Notes under the pieces: model-generated
What the model saw: only the letters and a program-made list of their open reading frames with translations
Told to the model about the DNA's origin: nothing
The model's database searches: none
Made by a program: the position numbers and the translations under genes
DNA from: Candidatus Omnitrophota bacterium
GTDB lineage: Bacteria > Hinthialibacterota > Hinthialibacteria > Hinthialibacterales > Hinthialibacteraceae
DNA length: 64,000 bases
Direction of reading: 5' to 3'
Assembly (NCBI GenBank): GCA_003598175.1
Contig: QZKN01000085.1
Span: 1-64,000, forward strand
Part shown: piece by piece, positions 53,418 to 60,560 of the stretch
Numbering within the stretch: the first letter of the stretch is position 1
Layout of the letters: each line of letters opens with the position of its first letter

Positions 53418-53882
53418 ATGGATCTTTTAAAAGAACTCAAAGAACTCCTGCGACAATTCGAGGATCAGCAAATCGATTACGCACTGTGCGGCGGTCTGGC
53501 AATGGCCGTTTATGCGTTTCCGCGGGCGACGCTTGACATTGATATCCTGATCGAGCCCCAATCATTGGAATCGGTAAGATCAATTGCGAATCAATTGGGA
53601 TATACGATCGATGTCGGATCAATGGAATTCAATGCGGGAGCGATTCGGATATATCGTTTCACGAAAATTCACGAGGCATCCGCCGATGCGATTCCTTTGG
53701 ATCTGCTTCTGGTTACGCCTCAGATAAAAGAGGTTTGGAATGATCGTTGTCACGTGGAATGGAATGAAGGCCAACTATCCGTCGTATCGCCGGAAGGGCT
53801 GATTGCGCTGAAATCCTTGCGCGGAAGCGGGCAGGATCAGGATGATATTAAAAAACTCAGGGAAATCATCGATGAAGGTTGA
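53418..53882 (+). CDS. Nucleotidyltransferase (MNT/DUF6036-like)
   Basis: 154 residues. The catalytic pattern is YALCGGLAMAVYAFPRATLDIDILI, with the Gly-Gly loop and the acidic pair in DIDIL. Other features: IPLDLLLVTP and SPEGLIALKSLRGSGQDQDDIKKL, typical of the nucleotidyltransferases that pair with a small helical protein, such as toxin-antitoxin MNT/HEPN-type or AbiEii-type systems. The ATG of a small downstream frame overlaps its end. Confidence 0.82.
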   Translation: MDLLKELKELLRQFEDQQIDYALCGGLAMAVYAFPRATLDIDILIEPQSLESVRSIANQLGYTIDVGSMEFNAGAIRIYRFTKIHEASADAIPLDLLLVTPQIKEVWNDRCHVEWNEGQLSVVSPEGLIALKSLRGSGQDQDDIKKLREIIDEG

Positions 53883-54009
53883 TATGAGTCCTCATGCGAT
53901 CACGATGCGGTTGAAGCAGACCAGCGAACTACGGCGGCTCTGCATTGCGCTGGGTGGTGAACGGCTGAGGAAGAAAATTATTTCGGCAAATCCGTCCCGA
54001 TCGACGTGA
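53872..54009 (+). CDS. Small partner protein of the nucleotidyltransferase
   Basis: 45 residues from an ATG that overlaps the last codons of the nucleotidyltransferase gene by 11 bases. It has a pattern seen after such genes: HAITMRLKQTSELRRLCIAL, a short amphipathic helix, then a basic tail. Too short for confident family assignment. It is in the position expected for a small partner, and its 3' end runs over the 3' end of the convergent nikR gene by about 32 bases, so a coding origin is plausible but unproved. Confidence 0.5.
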   Translation: MKVDMSPHAITMRLKQTSELRRLCIALGGERLRKKIISANPSRST

Positions 54010-54397
54010 TCACCAGCCGTCCGTGTTTCACTCCGCGTGTGCCGATGAGGCGGTCCGCGAATTTGCGCACGAGCGCGCCCTCGCCGCGAACCACGATGGC
54101 TTCCAGGCAATTGTGATGGTCGAGATGGACGTGCATGGCGGAAATGACGTTCGCTTCGCTATGGTGCTGCACGGTGATTACTTTTTCCGACAATTCACGG
54201 ACATGATGATCGTATAGAATCGTGATCACGCCGACGACTTCCTTATTCTCATCGATTTCCTGCTGCACCAGGCGATCGCGGATTAAATCCCGGATGCCTT
54301 CGGAACGGTTTTCGTATCCTTTTTTTTCCAGCAACGCATCGAATTGATTCAACAAATCTTCGGAAAGGGAGACGCTGAAACGCACCGCTTCGGGCAT
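53978..54397 (-). CDS. nikR: Nickel-responsive regulator NikR
   Basis: 139 residues from the ATG at 54395-54397 (a 51-residue upstream extension of the frame is rejected because it overlaps the HEAT gene). The N-terminal ribbon-helix-helix (VRFSVSLSEDLLNQFD, YENRSEGIRDLIRDRL) binds DNA; the C-terminal ACT-like domain has the nickel ligands in VITVQHHSEANVISAMHVHLDHHNCLE (given as landmarks: first His pair HH, HVHLDHHNC, with the Cys at the end). This matches the four-ligand square-planar site of NikR. No nickel transporter is visible in the window. The HEAT-repeat gene ends 7 bases upstream on the same strand. Confidence 0.9.
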   Translation of the reverse strand: MPEAVRFSVSLSEDLLNQFDALLEKKGYENRSEGIRDLIRDRLVQQEIDENKEVVGVITILYDHHVRELSEKVITVQHHSEANVISAMHVHLDHHNCLEAIVVRGEGALVRKFADRLIGTRGVKHGRLVITSIGTDLPK

Positions 54398-54404
54398 GGT
54401 TTGT

Positions 54405-54935
54405 TCATCCTTCTTTTTCCTGTATATTGAATTTCTGCATGACTTTGACAGCTTCCTCACGAATTTCCGCGTTATTCGCAAGAAGATAAGGTTGAATGCG
54501 GAACCGGGCTTCGCGCGCAAAGTCGTCGTGAATCGGGCCGATATGGCCAAGCGCCCACAATACCCCTTTCACGATTTCCGGCCGTTCGTCTCCGTCCAGC
54601 ACCGATATGAGCATGGGAAAAAAATTCGCAAGTTTTTCGTGATTGCCAGCCAACACCGCGCCGATTGCCTGCGGCGCGAACCAGCCCATATTGCCGGATT
54701 CATCGTTGAGCATCCAAAACAAGCGGCGGCAGAATTCGCGAACCGCCTTGACATCCTTTTTAATCCATATCCCAACGGCGATTTGCAGCGCATCCACCGC
54801 TTTCCAGCGTATTTCTTCGTCGGGATTGAACGTGAACGACAGCAGTTTGCTTAAAATTATTTTTCGCGTGGAAGCCAGTCGGCGAACGCCATCCCAATCA
54901 CTATTTATGAGATATTCTTTTAATTTTTCTTTCAT
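54405..54935 (-). CDS. HEAT-repeat protein (DVU0298-like)
   Basis: 176 residues from the ATG at 54933-54935 (AAGG upstream); a start four codons earlier is possible. Helical HEAT-like repeats: IRWKAVDALQIAVGIWI, MGWFAPQAIGAVLAG, EIVKGVLWALGHIGP, EIREEAVKVMQKF. There is no signal peptide. The family is common in sulfate reducers and related bacteria, and I recall DVU0298 as the prototype. Seven bases separate its stop from the nikR start, implying a shared operon. The role is likely protein-protein interaction. Confidence 0.75.
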   Translation of the reverse strand: MKEKLKEYLINSDWDGVRRLASTRKIILSKLLSFTFNPDEEIRWKAVDALQIAVGIWIKKDVKAVREFCRRLFWMLNDESGNMGWFAPQAIGAVLAGNHEKLANFFPMLISVLDGDERPEIVKGVLWALGHIGPIHDDFAREARFRIQPYLLANNAEIREEAVKVMQKFNIQEKEG

Positions 54936-55160
54936 ATAAACCTTCATAAACGATTGATCACAATAAAGGGTGATAAATTGTGGTGCGGACCTCCGGTCTG
55001 CACAAGCGGGCAGGATGCCCGCGCTCCGGCATTTTCATATAAACCGCCATGATCGATTGATCACAACGAAGGAGAAAAATACCGCGTAGGGGCGATTCGC
55101 GAACTGCCCTTACCACGCTTCATTTAATCGGAACTGTCGAAAACTCGTATTACGATATTT
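54936..55160. other. Repeat-rich intergenic region
   Basis: Contains a palindrome near 54985 (TGCGGACCTCCGGTCTGCA), the second copy of the GCGGGCAGGATG element at about 55004-55025, and a degenerate TAGGGGCGATTCGCGAACTG element near 55086. No gene is seen apart from the short open frame that follows. Several repeat families therefore cluster here. Confidence 0.6.
55004..55025 (+). repeat. Short GCGGGCAGGATGCCCGCGCTCC element
   Basis: Second copy of the element at 43928-43949, with a perfect GCGGGCA/TGCCCGC stem; the variant differs at one base. A related TCTGCACAAGC lead-in precedes it. Confidence 0.65.
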
Positions 55161-55382
55161 TTACAATACGCTTCGGCGGGTGGGCCGGCGTGAATTTAAA
55201 ACCCAATTACACCCACCTGGCTTATGGTGTTGACTTTTAACCGATCGGCCATATTCATACGCTTGGATGGATTCCACCGTGTATTTGATGGTTTCTTGAT
55301 CGACAGCCGAAACGGGAATAACAGGATGGCAAAGCAAAATTGCCAAGCCAAGCACAAGCAATGAGTTTTTTGTCTGTTTCAT
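55161..55382 (-). CDS. Short secreted protein, possibly a truncated gene
   Basis: 73 residues from the ATG at 55380-55382, with a signal peptide (MKQTKNSLLVLGLAILLCH). The mature part starts VDQETIKYTVESIQAYEYGR, like the start of a longer helical secreted protein, then turns into basic, disordered-looking sequence (RRPTRRSV) and stops. This looks like a 5' fragment of a decayed gene. It might also be a genuine small secreted protein. Confidence 0.4.
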   Translation of the reverse strand: MKQTKNSLLVLGLAILLCHPVIPVSAVDQETIKYTVESIQAYEYGRSVKSQHHKPGGCNWVLNSRRPTRRSVL

Positions 55383-55442
55383 GGTTCCCCTGATTCTTTT
55401 CCCCATGTCTATTGCCAACACGATTCGCGCCATGAGGTATCG

Positions 55443-56735
55443 TCAGATTTCCCAGGGAACCCGCATGGTTCGTGAGAGCATGCGGTTGGCGTCCTCATCG
55501 TCGATAAAACGCTCGGTTTTATAATCCCATCGGACAGGGCGGCCCAGTCGTAGGCAGATATTAGTCACGTGCGCGATGGTATGGGCGCGATGGGCGATTT
55601 CGGGATGACAGACCGGCAAACCGCGTGTTTTCATGCATTCCAGAAAATTGCGAATGTGGGGACTGAGAATATTGTAATGCTGCTGGACCGGCGCGGATCG
55701 AATACGTAACGATTTGGGTTCGGAATTCATTTCTCCGGTTTCGTCAATCATTTCGATCCATCCTTCTTCGCCGATGAACCGGATGGATTTGGTTCCCATT
55801 TTCGAAAGAAGACGGACGCCGTTTTCATACCGCGCTTCCACGTCCCATTCGAAGGGCACGTTGCTGAAGCCGTCTTTGGGAAATACGGCTTTCCCCTGGT
55901 ACTCGACAGGAGCGGAGGTTTCGCTTTGATTCCCCATTTGCGCGAGATCGTACATATGGGGGCCCATATCGGCGATGACGCCTGCGCCGGTATCCCAATG
56001 ATTGCGCCATAGATTTACGCTGACCGGTGAATACGGACGCCAGGGGGATTGTCCCAACCAACGGTCGTAATCGAAACCGGCGGGGACCGGCGCCGGCGTT
56101 GCCACGCCGTTGCCTCCCCACTCGCCGAGTCCTGTCAGGATCGTGTGCAGTTTTCCTATTTTCCCCTGATGCACCACGTCGAGAGTGTAGAGATAGTCCG
56201 GATTGGTATGCCGCTGGGTTCCGCATTGCCATACCGTTCCGTATTTTCGGGTAACTTCCACTAATTTACGACCCTCGTCAATCGTCAAACAGAACGGTTT
56301 TTCCGTATACACATCTTTCCCGGCGCGGGCGGCCAAGGCGGAAAGAACCGCGTGCCAGCGGTCGCCGGTTGCGAGGAGGACGGCATCGATGTCGTCTCGT
56401 TCCAGAACCTCTTCGTGGAATCGATATGCCACGCAGTCGTTGTTTTCGTATCGCGTATCGACTACGGATTTGGCGTTGTGGCGGCGTTCCTCAAAGCAAT
56501 CGCACACCGCCACAATTTGCGTGTCGGTTTCGCGAATGAAGGCGGGAAGCAGGGCGTGAACACAGCGGCTCCCGTTTCCAATGGCGGCAATGGCGATGCG
56601 GTCGGAAGGAGATGTTTTTTCCTTTGTTCCAATTGCGGACGCCGGAATCACCGTTGTCGCGAACGGCGCCAGCGCTCCGGTTTTCAGAAAGCTCCGCCGG
56701 TTGATCCGTTTTGAATATGATATATTGCGTGACAT
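55443..56735 (-). CDS. Tat-exported Gfo/Idh/MocA-family oxidoreductase
   Basis: 430 residues from the ATG at 56733-56735 (GGAGAAGG upstream). A twin-arginine signal (NRRSFLKTGALAPFATTVI) precedes the NAD fold IAIAAIGNGSRCVHALL; the family motif is VYTEKPFCLTIDEG with the Lys. The second domain has QCGTQRHTNPDYLYTL, FDYDRWLGQSPW, NHWDTGAGVIADMGPHMYDLAQ (catalytic His), and EMIDETGEMN. It is the third Tat-exported member in this window. The next gene upstream on this strand encodes a TIM-barrel isomerase, 27 bases away, so the pair is probably an operon for one sugar pathway. Confidence 0.88.
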   Translation of the reverse strand: MSRNISYSKRINRRSFLKTGALAPFATTVIPASAIGTKEKTSPSDRIAIAAIGNGSRCVHALLPAFIRETDTQIVAVCDCFEERRHNAKSVVDTRYENNDCVAYRFHEEVLERDDIDAVLLATGDRWHAVLSALAARAGKDVYTEKPFCLTIDEGRKLVEVTRKYGTVWQCGTQRHTNPDYLYTLDVVHQGKIGKLHTILTGLGEWGGNGVATPAPVPAGFDYDRWLGQSPWRPYSPVSVNLWRNHWDTGAGVIADMGPHMYDLAQMGNQSETSAPVEYQGKAVFPKDGFSNVPFEWDVEARYENGVRLLSKMGTKSIRFIGEEGWIEMIDETGEMNSEPKSLRIRSAPVQQHYNILSPHIRNFLECMKTRGLPVCHPEIAHRAHTIAHVTNICLRLGRPVRWDYKTERFIDDEDANRMLSRTMRVPWEI

Positions 56736-56762
56736 CAATCCTTCTCCATTGGTAAATTCCGT

Positions 56763-57737
56763 TTATTGCAACTCGGCGATGATGGAACGCAAGTATTGGA
56801 CATCTCGTTTCAATACGTCCACCCGTTCCTCTTTTGGGTGATGACCAAGCGAATCGTCTTCGATGCTGACATAGCCTTGAAATCCGGCTTCTTTCAGCAT
56901 GACCAGGATTTTCTTGAAATCCAAATCGCCGTCCGCGACCGCGACGGAGTGCTCTCCGTATTTCCACCCCGGTTCCCTTTGCGCTTCGCGTTGGTCGGCG
57001 GGATGATTTACATTCTTCGCGTGAAAATGCTTGGTGCGGGGAGCGTATTCTTTTACGAATTCATACACTTGCGCGCGGGGAAATCCATACCAATACAAAT
57101 TGATGGGATCGAGGCATAACCCGAACTCGTCGGGAGATAATGTGCTCAAAAGCGGGCGCAGAATGTCCGGGCGATTCGTATAATGCTGCAAATTTTCGAT
57201 GGTGATGGCGACGCCATGTTGTTTCCCGTGCGCGATCAGTTCTTTTAACGCCGGAATCGATCGTTGCACGAACGGTTCGGCGTCCATTTTTTTTGCAGCG
57301 CCCATGGGAAAATAAATCAGGTTCGCTCCCGCCAGCGGCGCATGTTCGATTAACATTTTCGCCCATGCCAAATCCACATCATCCTCCGGATTGATCCGAA
57401 GGGGGGCGCAAAGAACCGGCGTTCTCACTCCATTTTTTTCACCGTCGCTCTTGATTTTGCGGGCGTTTTCCGCGCTGTCGAAACTGTATGGGGTTTCTTT
57501 TCCGATATAGAATCGCGAACAGGAAAGATTCGAGTCGACGTGTATTTCGATCGCGTTAACGCCGACGGCTTTTGCCGCGGCCCAGGTGCTTTCCATTTCC
57601 AGACTTGCCATTAAAGGATTGCATAGAATCACTTCCCATTCTCCATTTTCCGCTTCGCTTGCGAGGGCTGACATACAGACTGCGGATACCGCAATCAGCG
57701 CTAAACAAATACACATCCGGCATTGGTTGGTTTTCAT
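56763..57737 (-). CDS. Exported sugar phosphate isomerase/epimerase-like TIM barrel
   Basis: 324 residues from the ATG at 57735-57737 (AGGTGA upstream). The open frame continues 32 codons upstream, but this part reads through the dispersed repeat and is rejected. A Sec signal peptide (CRMCICLALIAVSAVCMSA) is followed by the xylose-isomerase-like barrel: metal-ligand strands VAITIENLQHYTNRPD (Glu), LCLDPINLYWYG (Asp), TKHFHAKNVN (His) and VSIEDDSLG (Glu). Substrate is unknown. It is transcribed before the Gfo/Idh/MocA gene that follows. Confidence 0.85.
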   Translation of the reverse strand: MKTNQCRMCICLALIAVSAVCMSALASEAENGEWEVILCNPLMASLEMESTWAAAKAVGVNAIEIHVDSNLSCSRFYIGKETPYSFDSAENARKIKSDGEKNGVRTPVLCAPLRINPEDDVDLAWAKMLIEHAPLAGANLIYFPMGAAKKMDAEPFVQRSIPALKELIAHGKQHGVAITIENLQHYTNRPDILRPLLSTLSPDEFGLCLDPINLYWYGFPRAQVYEFVKEYAPRTKHFHAKNVNHPADQREAQREPGWKYGEHSVAVADGDLDFKKILVMLKEAGFQGYVSIEDDSLGHHPKEERVDVLKRDVQYLRSIIAELQ

Positions 57738-57763
57738 GGTCTTCACCTCTTTTTTATTTGCGT

Positions 57764-57832
57764 AAAATGAATACGGGTAAGGCAGGCGTCTTGCCTGTGT
57801 TGCACATGCAAGCGAGACGCTTGCTTTACCCA
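57764..57832 (+). repeat. Dispersed double-hairpin intergenic repeat, copy D
   Basis: Core: GGGTAAGGCAGGCGTCTTGCC and, after a 12-base spacer, GCAAGCGAGACGCTTGCTTTACCC. Both small stems are present (GGCAGGCG/TTGCC is shortened). It lies between the SDR gene and the isomerase gene, both on the minus strand. Confidence 0.75.
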
Positions 57833-57894
57833 CTGCTTTTATATTACTGTAATTTTTTCCATACCTTCGATCAGCTTAAGTAATCATACTACTT

Positions 57895-58650
57895 TCATAT
57901 CACCCACATGCCGCCGTTGGCGTCGACGGTCGCGCCGACGAGGTAACTGCTGTCGTCGGAGGCCAAAAACAAGATGACTTTCGCCATTTCTTCCGCGGTT
58001 CCGACGCGCTTGATGGGGACGCGGGATAACATACCTTGCATTACGTCCTGCGGCGTAAATTGATCGTGAAACGGAGTATCGATCAGGCCGGGCGCAAGGG
58101 CGTTGACGCGGATACCGACTGCGATCAGTTCTTTCCCCATCGCCTGGGTCAACGTAATGACTGCGCCTTTGGCCACGCCGTAGGCCATCGCGCCGGGGCC
58201 GCCGCCGGAACGGCCGGCCACGGAAGCGTTGTTCACGATCACGCCGCCGCCTCGCTCTTTCATTTTTATACCGATGCGCTGTGAGAGAAGCACGAGACTC
58301 CATACGTTCAATGCCATGATTTCATTCCAGCGCGATTTCGAGATTTCAAAGAACGGCATGCGCTCGACGAGACCGCCGGCGTTGTTGACGAGGATATCGA
58401 CCGGGCCGAGATCCTTCTCCACGTTTGCCGATAGCATTTCGATTTGTTCGTCCTCAGTGAAATTGACGCGATAGGGGATGGCCTTGCGGCCTTTTTTTTC
58501 GATTTCTTCTTTCAGTTTCTTTGCGCCTACTTCATTGCGGTTGTAGGTGAATGCGATGTCGCCTCCCTCGTCCGCCATCAAAACCGCCGTGGCGTAGCCG
58601 ATGCCGCTGCTCGCGCCCGTGATCAGCGCATTTTTTCCTTTAAATCTCAT
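57895..58650 (-). CDS. Short-chain dehydrogenase/reductase (FabG-like)
   Basis: 251 residues with an AAGGAG site. SDR motifs: NALITGASSGIGYATAV (NAD(P) binding), DILVNNAGG, the catalytic Ser in NNASVAGRSG, and Tyr/Lys in AYGVAKGAVI. The end, SYLVGATVDANGGMWVI, is typical of the 3-ketoacyl reductase-like subgroup. It is cytoplasmic. Since a single FabG-like paralogue beside exported sugar enzymes is common in these genomes, the substrate could be a sugar-derived keto compound; it cannot be read from the sequence. Confidence 0.9.
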   Translation of the reverse strand: MRFKGKNALITGASSGIGYATAVLMADEGGDIAFTYNRNEVGAKKLKEEIEKKGRKAIPYRVNFTEDEQIEMLSANVEKDLGPVDILVNNAGGLVERMPFFEISKSRWNEIMALNVWSLVLLSQRIGIKMKERGGGVIVNNASVAGRSGGGPGAMAYGVAKGAVITLTQAMGKELIAVGIRVNALAPGLIDTPFHDQFTPQDVMQGMLSRVPIKRVGTAEEMAKVILFLASDDSSYLVGATVDANGGMWVI

Positions 58651-58804
58651 GGAAAATCTCCTTTTTCCCGCAAGAATTTCTGGTGTTTCTGGTTTCGCAT
58701 CCCGCTTCGATCAACGGCTTTTTGCCGGTGATATTATGCCTGAAAATCGTGCAATCATAAAACCCCTTGCCGTTCGCGAAAATATCAGGAAAACCAAACT
58801 CTTG

Positions 58805-58813
58805 TGATACAAT
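58805..58813 (+). promoter_or_regulatory. Candidate extended -10 promoter of the two-component operon
   Basis: TGATACAAT is an extended -10 element; no good -35 is seen at the proper spacing. It lies about 38 bases before the kinase ATG. The 15-base TGATACAATACAAAC string also occurs on the plus strand at about 8804, upstream of the GH172-like gene. Confidence 0.4.
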
Positions 58814-58850
58814 ACAAACGAAACAGGAATAGTCAAATGGACGATCCACG

Positions 58851-60560
58851 ATGTTGCGATTGGGAATGCTGTCACAAACAGAAGATGATCTGGAAATTCA
58901 ACGCCGACGATTGATTTGGTTGATCGGTTTGCGGTGGTATGGCGCAGGCAGCATCATCCTGGCCGTGTTGATCGGGCATTATGTATTGGCCATGCGCCTG
59001 CCGGTGATGTATTTGTTCAGCATATCGGCGGGGATGTTTCTTTATAATTATTATTTTTACCGCCAGGTGTACGCCGCGTCGTTTCATCGCCGCATGGCGT
59101 TGCGGCAAATCATTCTCGACGTGGTGATTTTAACCTTGGTTCTGTTGGGAACCGGCGGATTTTTGAATCCATTTTTTACTTTTTACTTTTTTCAAGTCAT
59201 CATCGCGTGGATCATTCTATCGTATCGCGAGAGCGTGCTGCTCACCATCTTCATCACTCTTTGTTTTGCCCTGCAAGCGCTTGCGCCGGCGGGCGTCGAC
59301 ATGAAAACAAGCAGCGAAGGGCTTTTGCAATTGGGCGAGTTGCCGTTTCACGTGTTGGGAGCGCCAGTCAGTTTTGTGATCACGACCGTCATTACCGCCT
59401 ATTTCGTCTATATCATCATGGCCGATTTGCGCAAGCGGGAACAGGAGTTGCGGCAAGCGCGGAAACAAGCGGAATTGGAGTTGAACAAGCTGGATAACAT
59501 CCTCGGCCAATTGGGCGCGGGGATGCTGGTGATCAACCGCCATCAACGAATGGACTGGCTGAACGACCAAATCCGCGAGTGGTTTGGTCCGCAGGGCGCG
59601 GACGAGACCGTCGCCTGTTACCGCATCGTACGCGTGGCGAAAGATTTGTTGTCGTCGATGGGAAAACAGGTTCAAAACGAATATAAACGTCAATTTTATC
59701 ATGCCATGCGGTTGCCGACAGTTTCCCACGGCGTCCGCGATTTCGAAATTATGGTCAGTCCCGTCTGCGATGGACGTGGAGACCTGTTTCAAATCATCGA
59801 GTTGGTTTTGGACGTGACCGAACAGAAGAAACAGCAGGAACAGTGGTCGCAGGCGCAGCGTCTGGCCGCTATCGGCCAGCTGGCGGCCGGCGTCGCGCAT
59901 GAAATCAATACGCCGTTGGGCACGATCAGCATTTTGGCGAACGAGGCGTGTGAAATTCTGACGGACCATGAGGATTTGAATTCATGTCCACACATGGACG
60001 AACTACGGGAATCGTTGAGGACGATTCATGAACAGACGCGGCGCTGCAAAACCATCATACAAAGCCTTTTGAACATTTCCCGCAAGCCGGAATACGAAAA
60101 AAAGGCTTGTTCAGTGAATGAAATCATTCATAATGCGTTGGAACTGGCGAAACATAAACTGGCCGGCATTGCGGTGGAAGCGCGATTGGACCCCATTTTG
60201 CCAAATCTGGTTACCGATGTGAACGGAATCGAACGGGCGGTTTTCAATGTGATTCTCAACGCGGCGGATGCGTTTCCGCTGCGGGATTACGACAAACGCA
60301 TCATCATCGAGACCGGTCTTTTCGATGAAATGGTCACGATCCGCATCATCGATAACGGCGATGGAATCAGCGAGGAAAACCTGTCCCGCGTCTTTGAGCC
60401 CTTCTTTACAACCAAATCGGTCGGCCAAGGAACCGGATTGGGTTTATATGTTTCGTACGAAACGATTCGGGACCTGGGAGGGCGTCTCGAAATCGACAGC
60501 AAACCCGGCGCCGGGGCCGCCGTCACTATCTCGATACCACTTCACCATGATGAATTCTGA
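58851..60560 (+). CDS. Membrane sensor histidine kinase (NtrB-like pair)
   Basis: 569 residues. About five to six hydrophobic segments occupy residues 20-185 (for example LIGLRWYGAGSIILAVLIG and VIILTLVLLGTGGF). A PAS-like sensor region (about 215-320) leads to HisKA with H350 (GVAHEINTPLG) and a HATPase domain with [24 protein letters not shown] and GTGLGLY. No periplasmic domain of any size, so it may sense membrane or cytoplasmic cues. An extended -10 (TGATACAAT) lies at 58805-58813. The partner regulator overlaps its end by 14 bases. Confidence 0.9.
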   Translation: MLRLGMLSQTEDDLEIQRRRLIWLIGLRWYGAGSIILAVLIGHYVLAMRLPVMYLFSISAGMFLYNYYFYRQVYAASFHRRMALRQIILDVVILTLVLLGTGGFLNPFFTFYFFQVIIAWIILSYRESVLLTIFITLCFALQALAPAGVDMKTSSEGLLQLGELPFHVLGAPVSFVITTVITAYFVYIIMADLRKREQELRQARKQAELELNKLDNILGQLGAGMLVINRHQRMDWLNDQIREWFGPQGADETVACYRIVRVAKDLLSSMGKQVQNEYKRQFYHAMRLPTVSHGVRDFEIMVSPVCDGRGDLFQIIELVLDVTEQKKQQEQWSQAQRLAAIGQLAAGVAHEINTPLGTISILANEACEILTDHEDLNSCPHMDELRESLRTIHEQTRRCKTIIQSLLNISRKPEYEKKACSVNEIIHNALELAKHKLAGIAVEARLDPILPNLVTDVNGIERAVFNVILNAADAFPLRDYDKRIIIETGLFDEMVTIRIIDNGDGISEENLSRVFEPFFTTKSVGQGTGLGLYVSYETIRDLGGRLEIDSKPGAGAAVTISIPLHHDEF

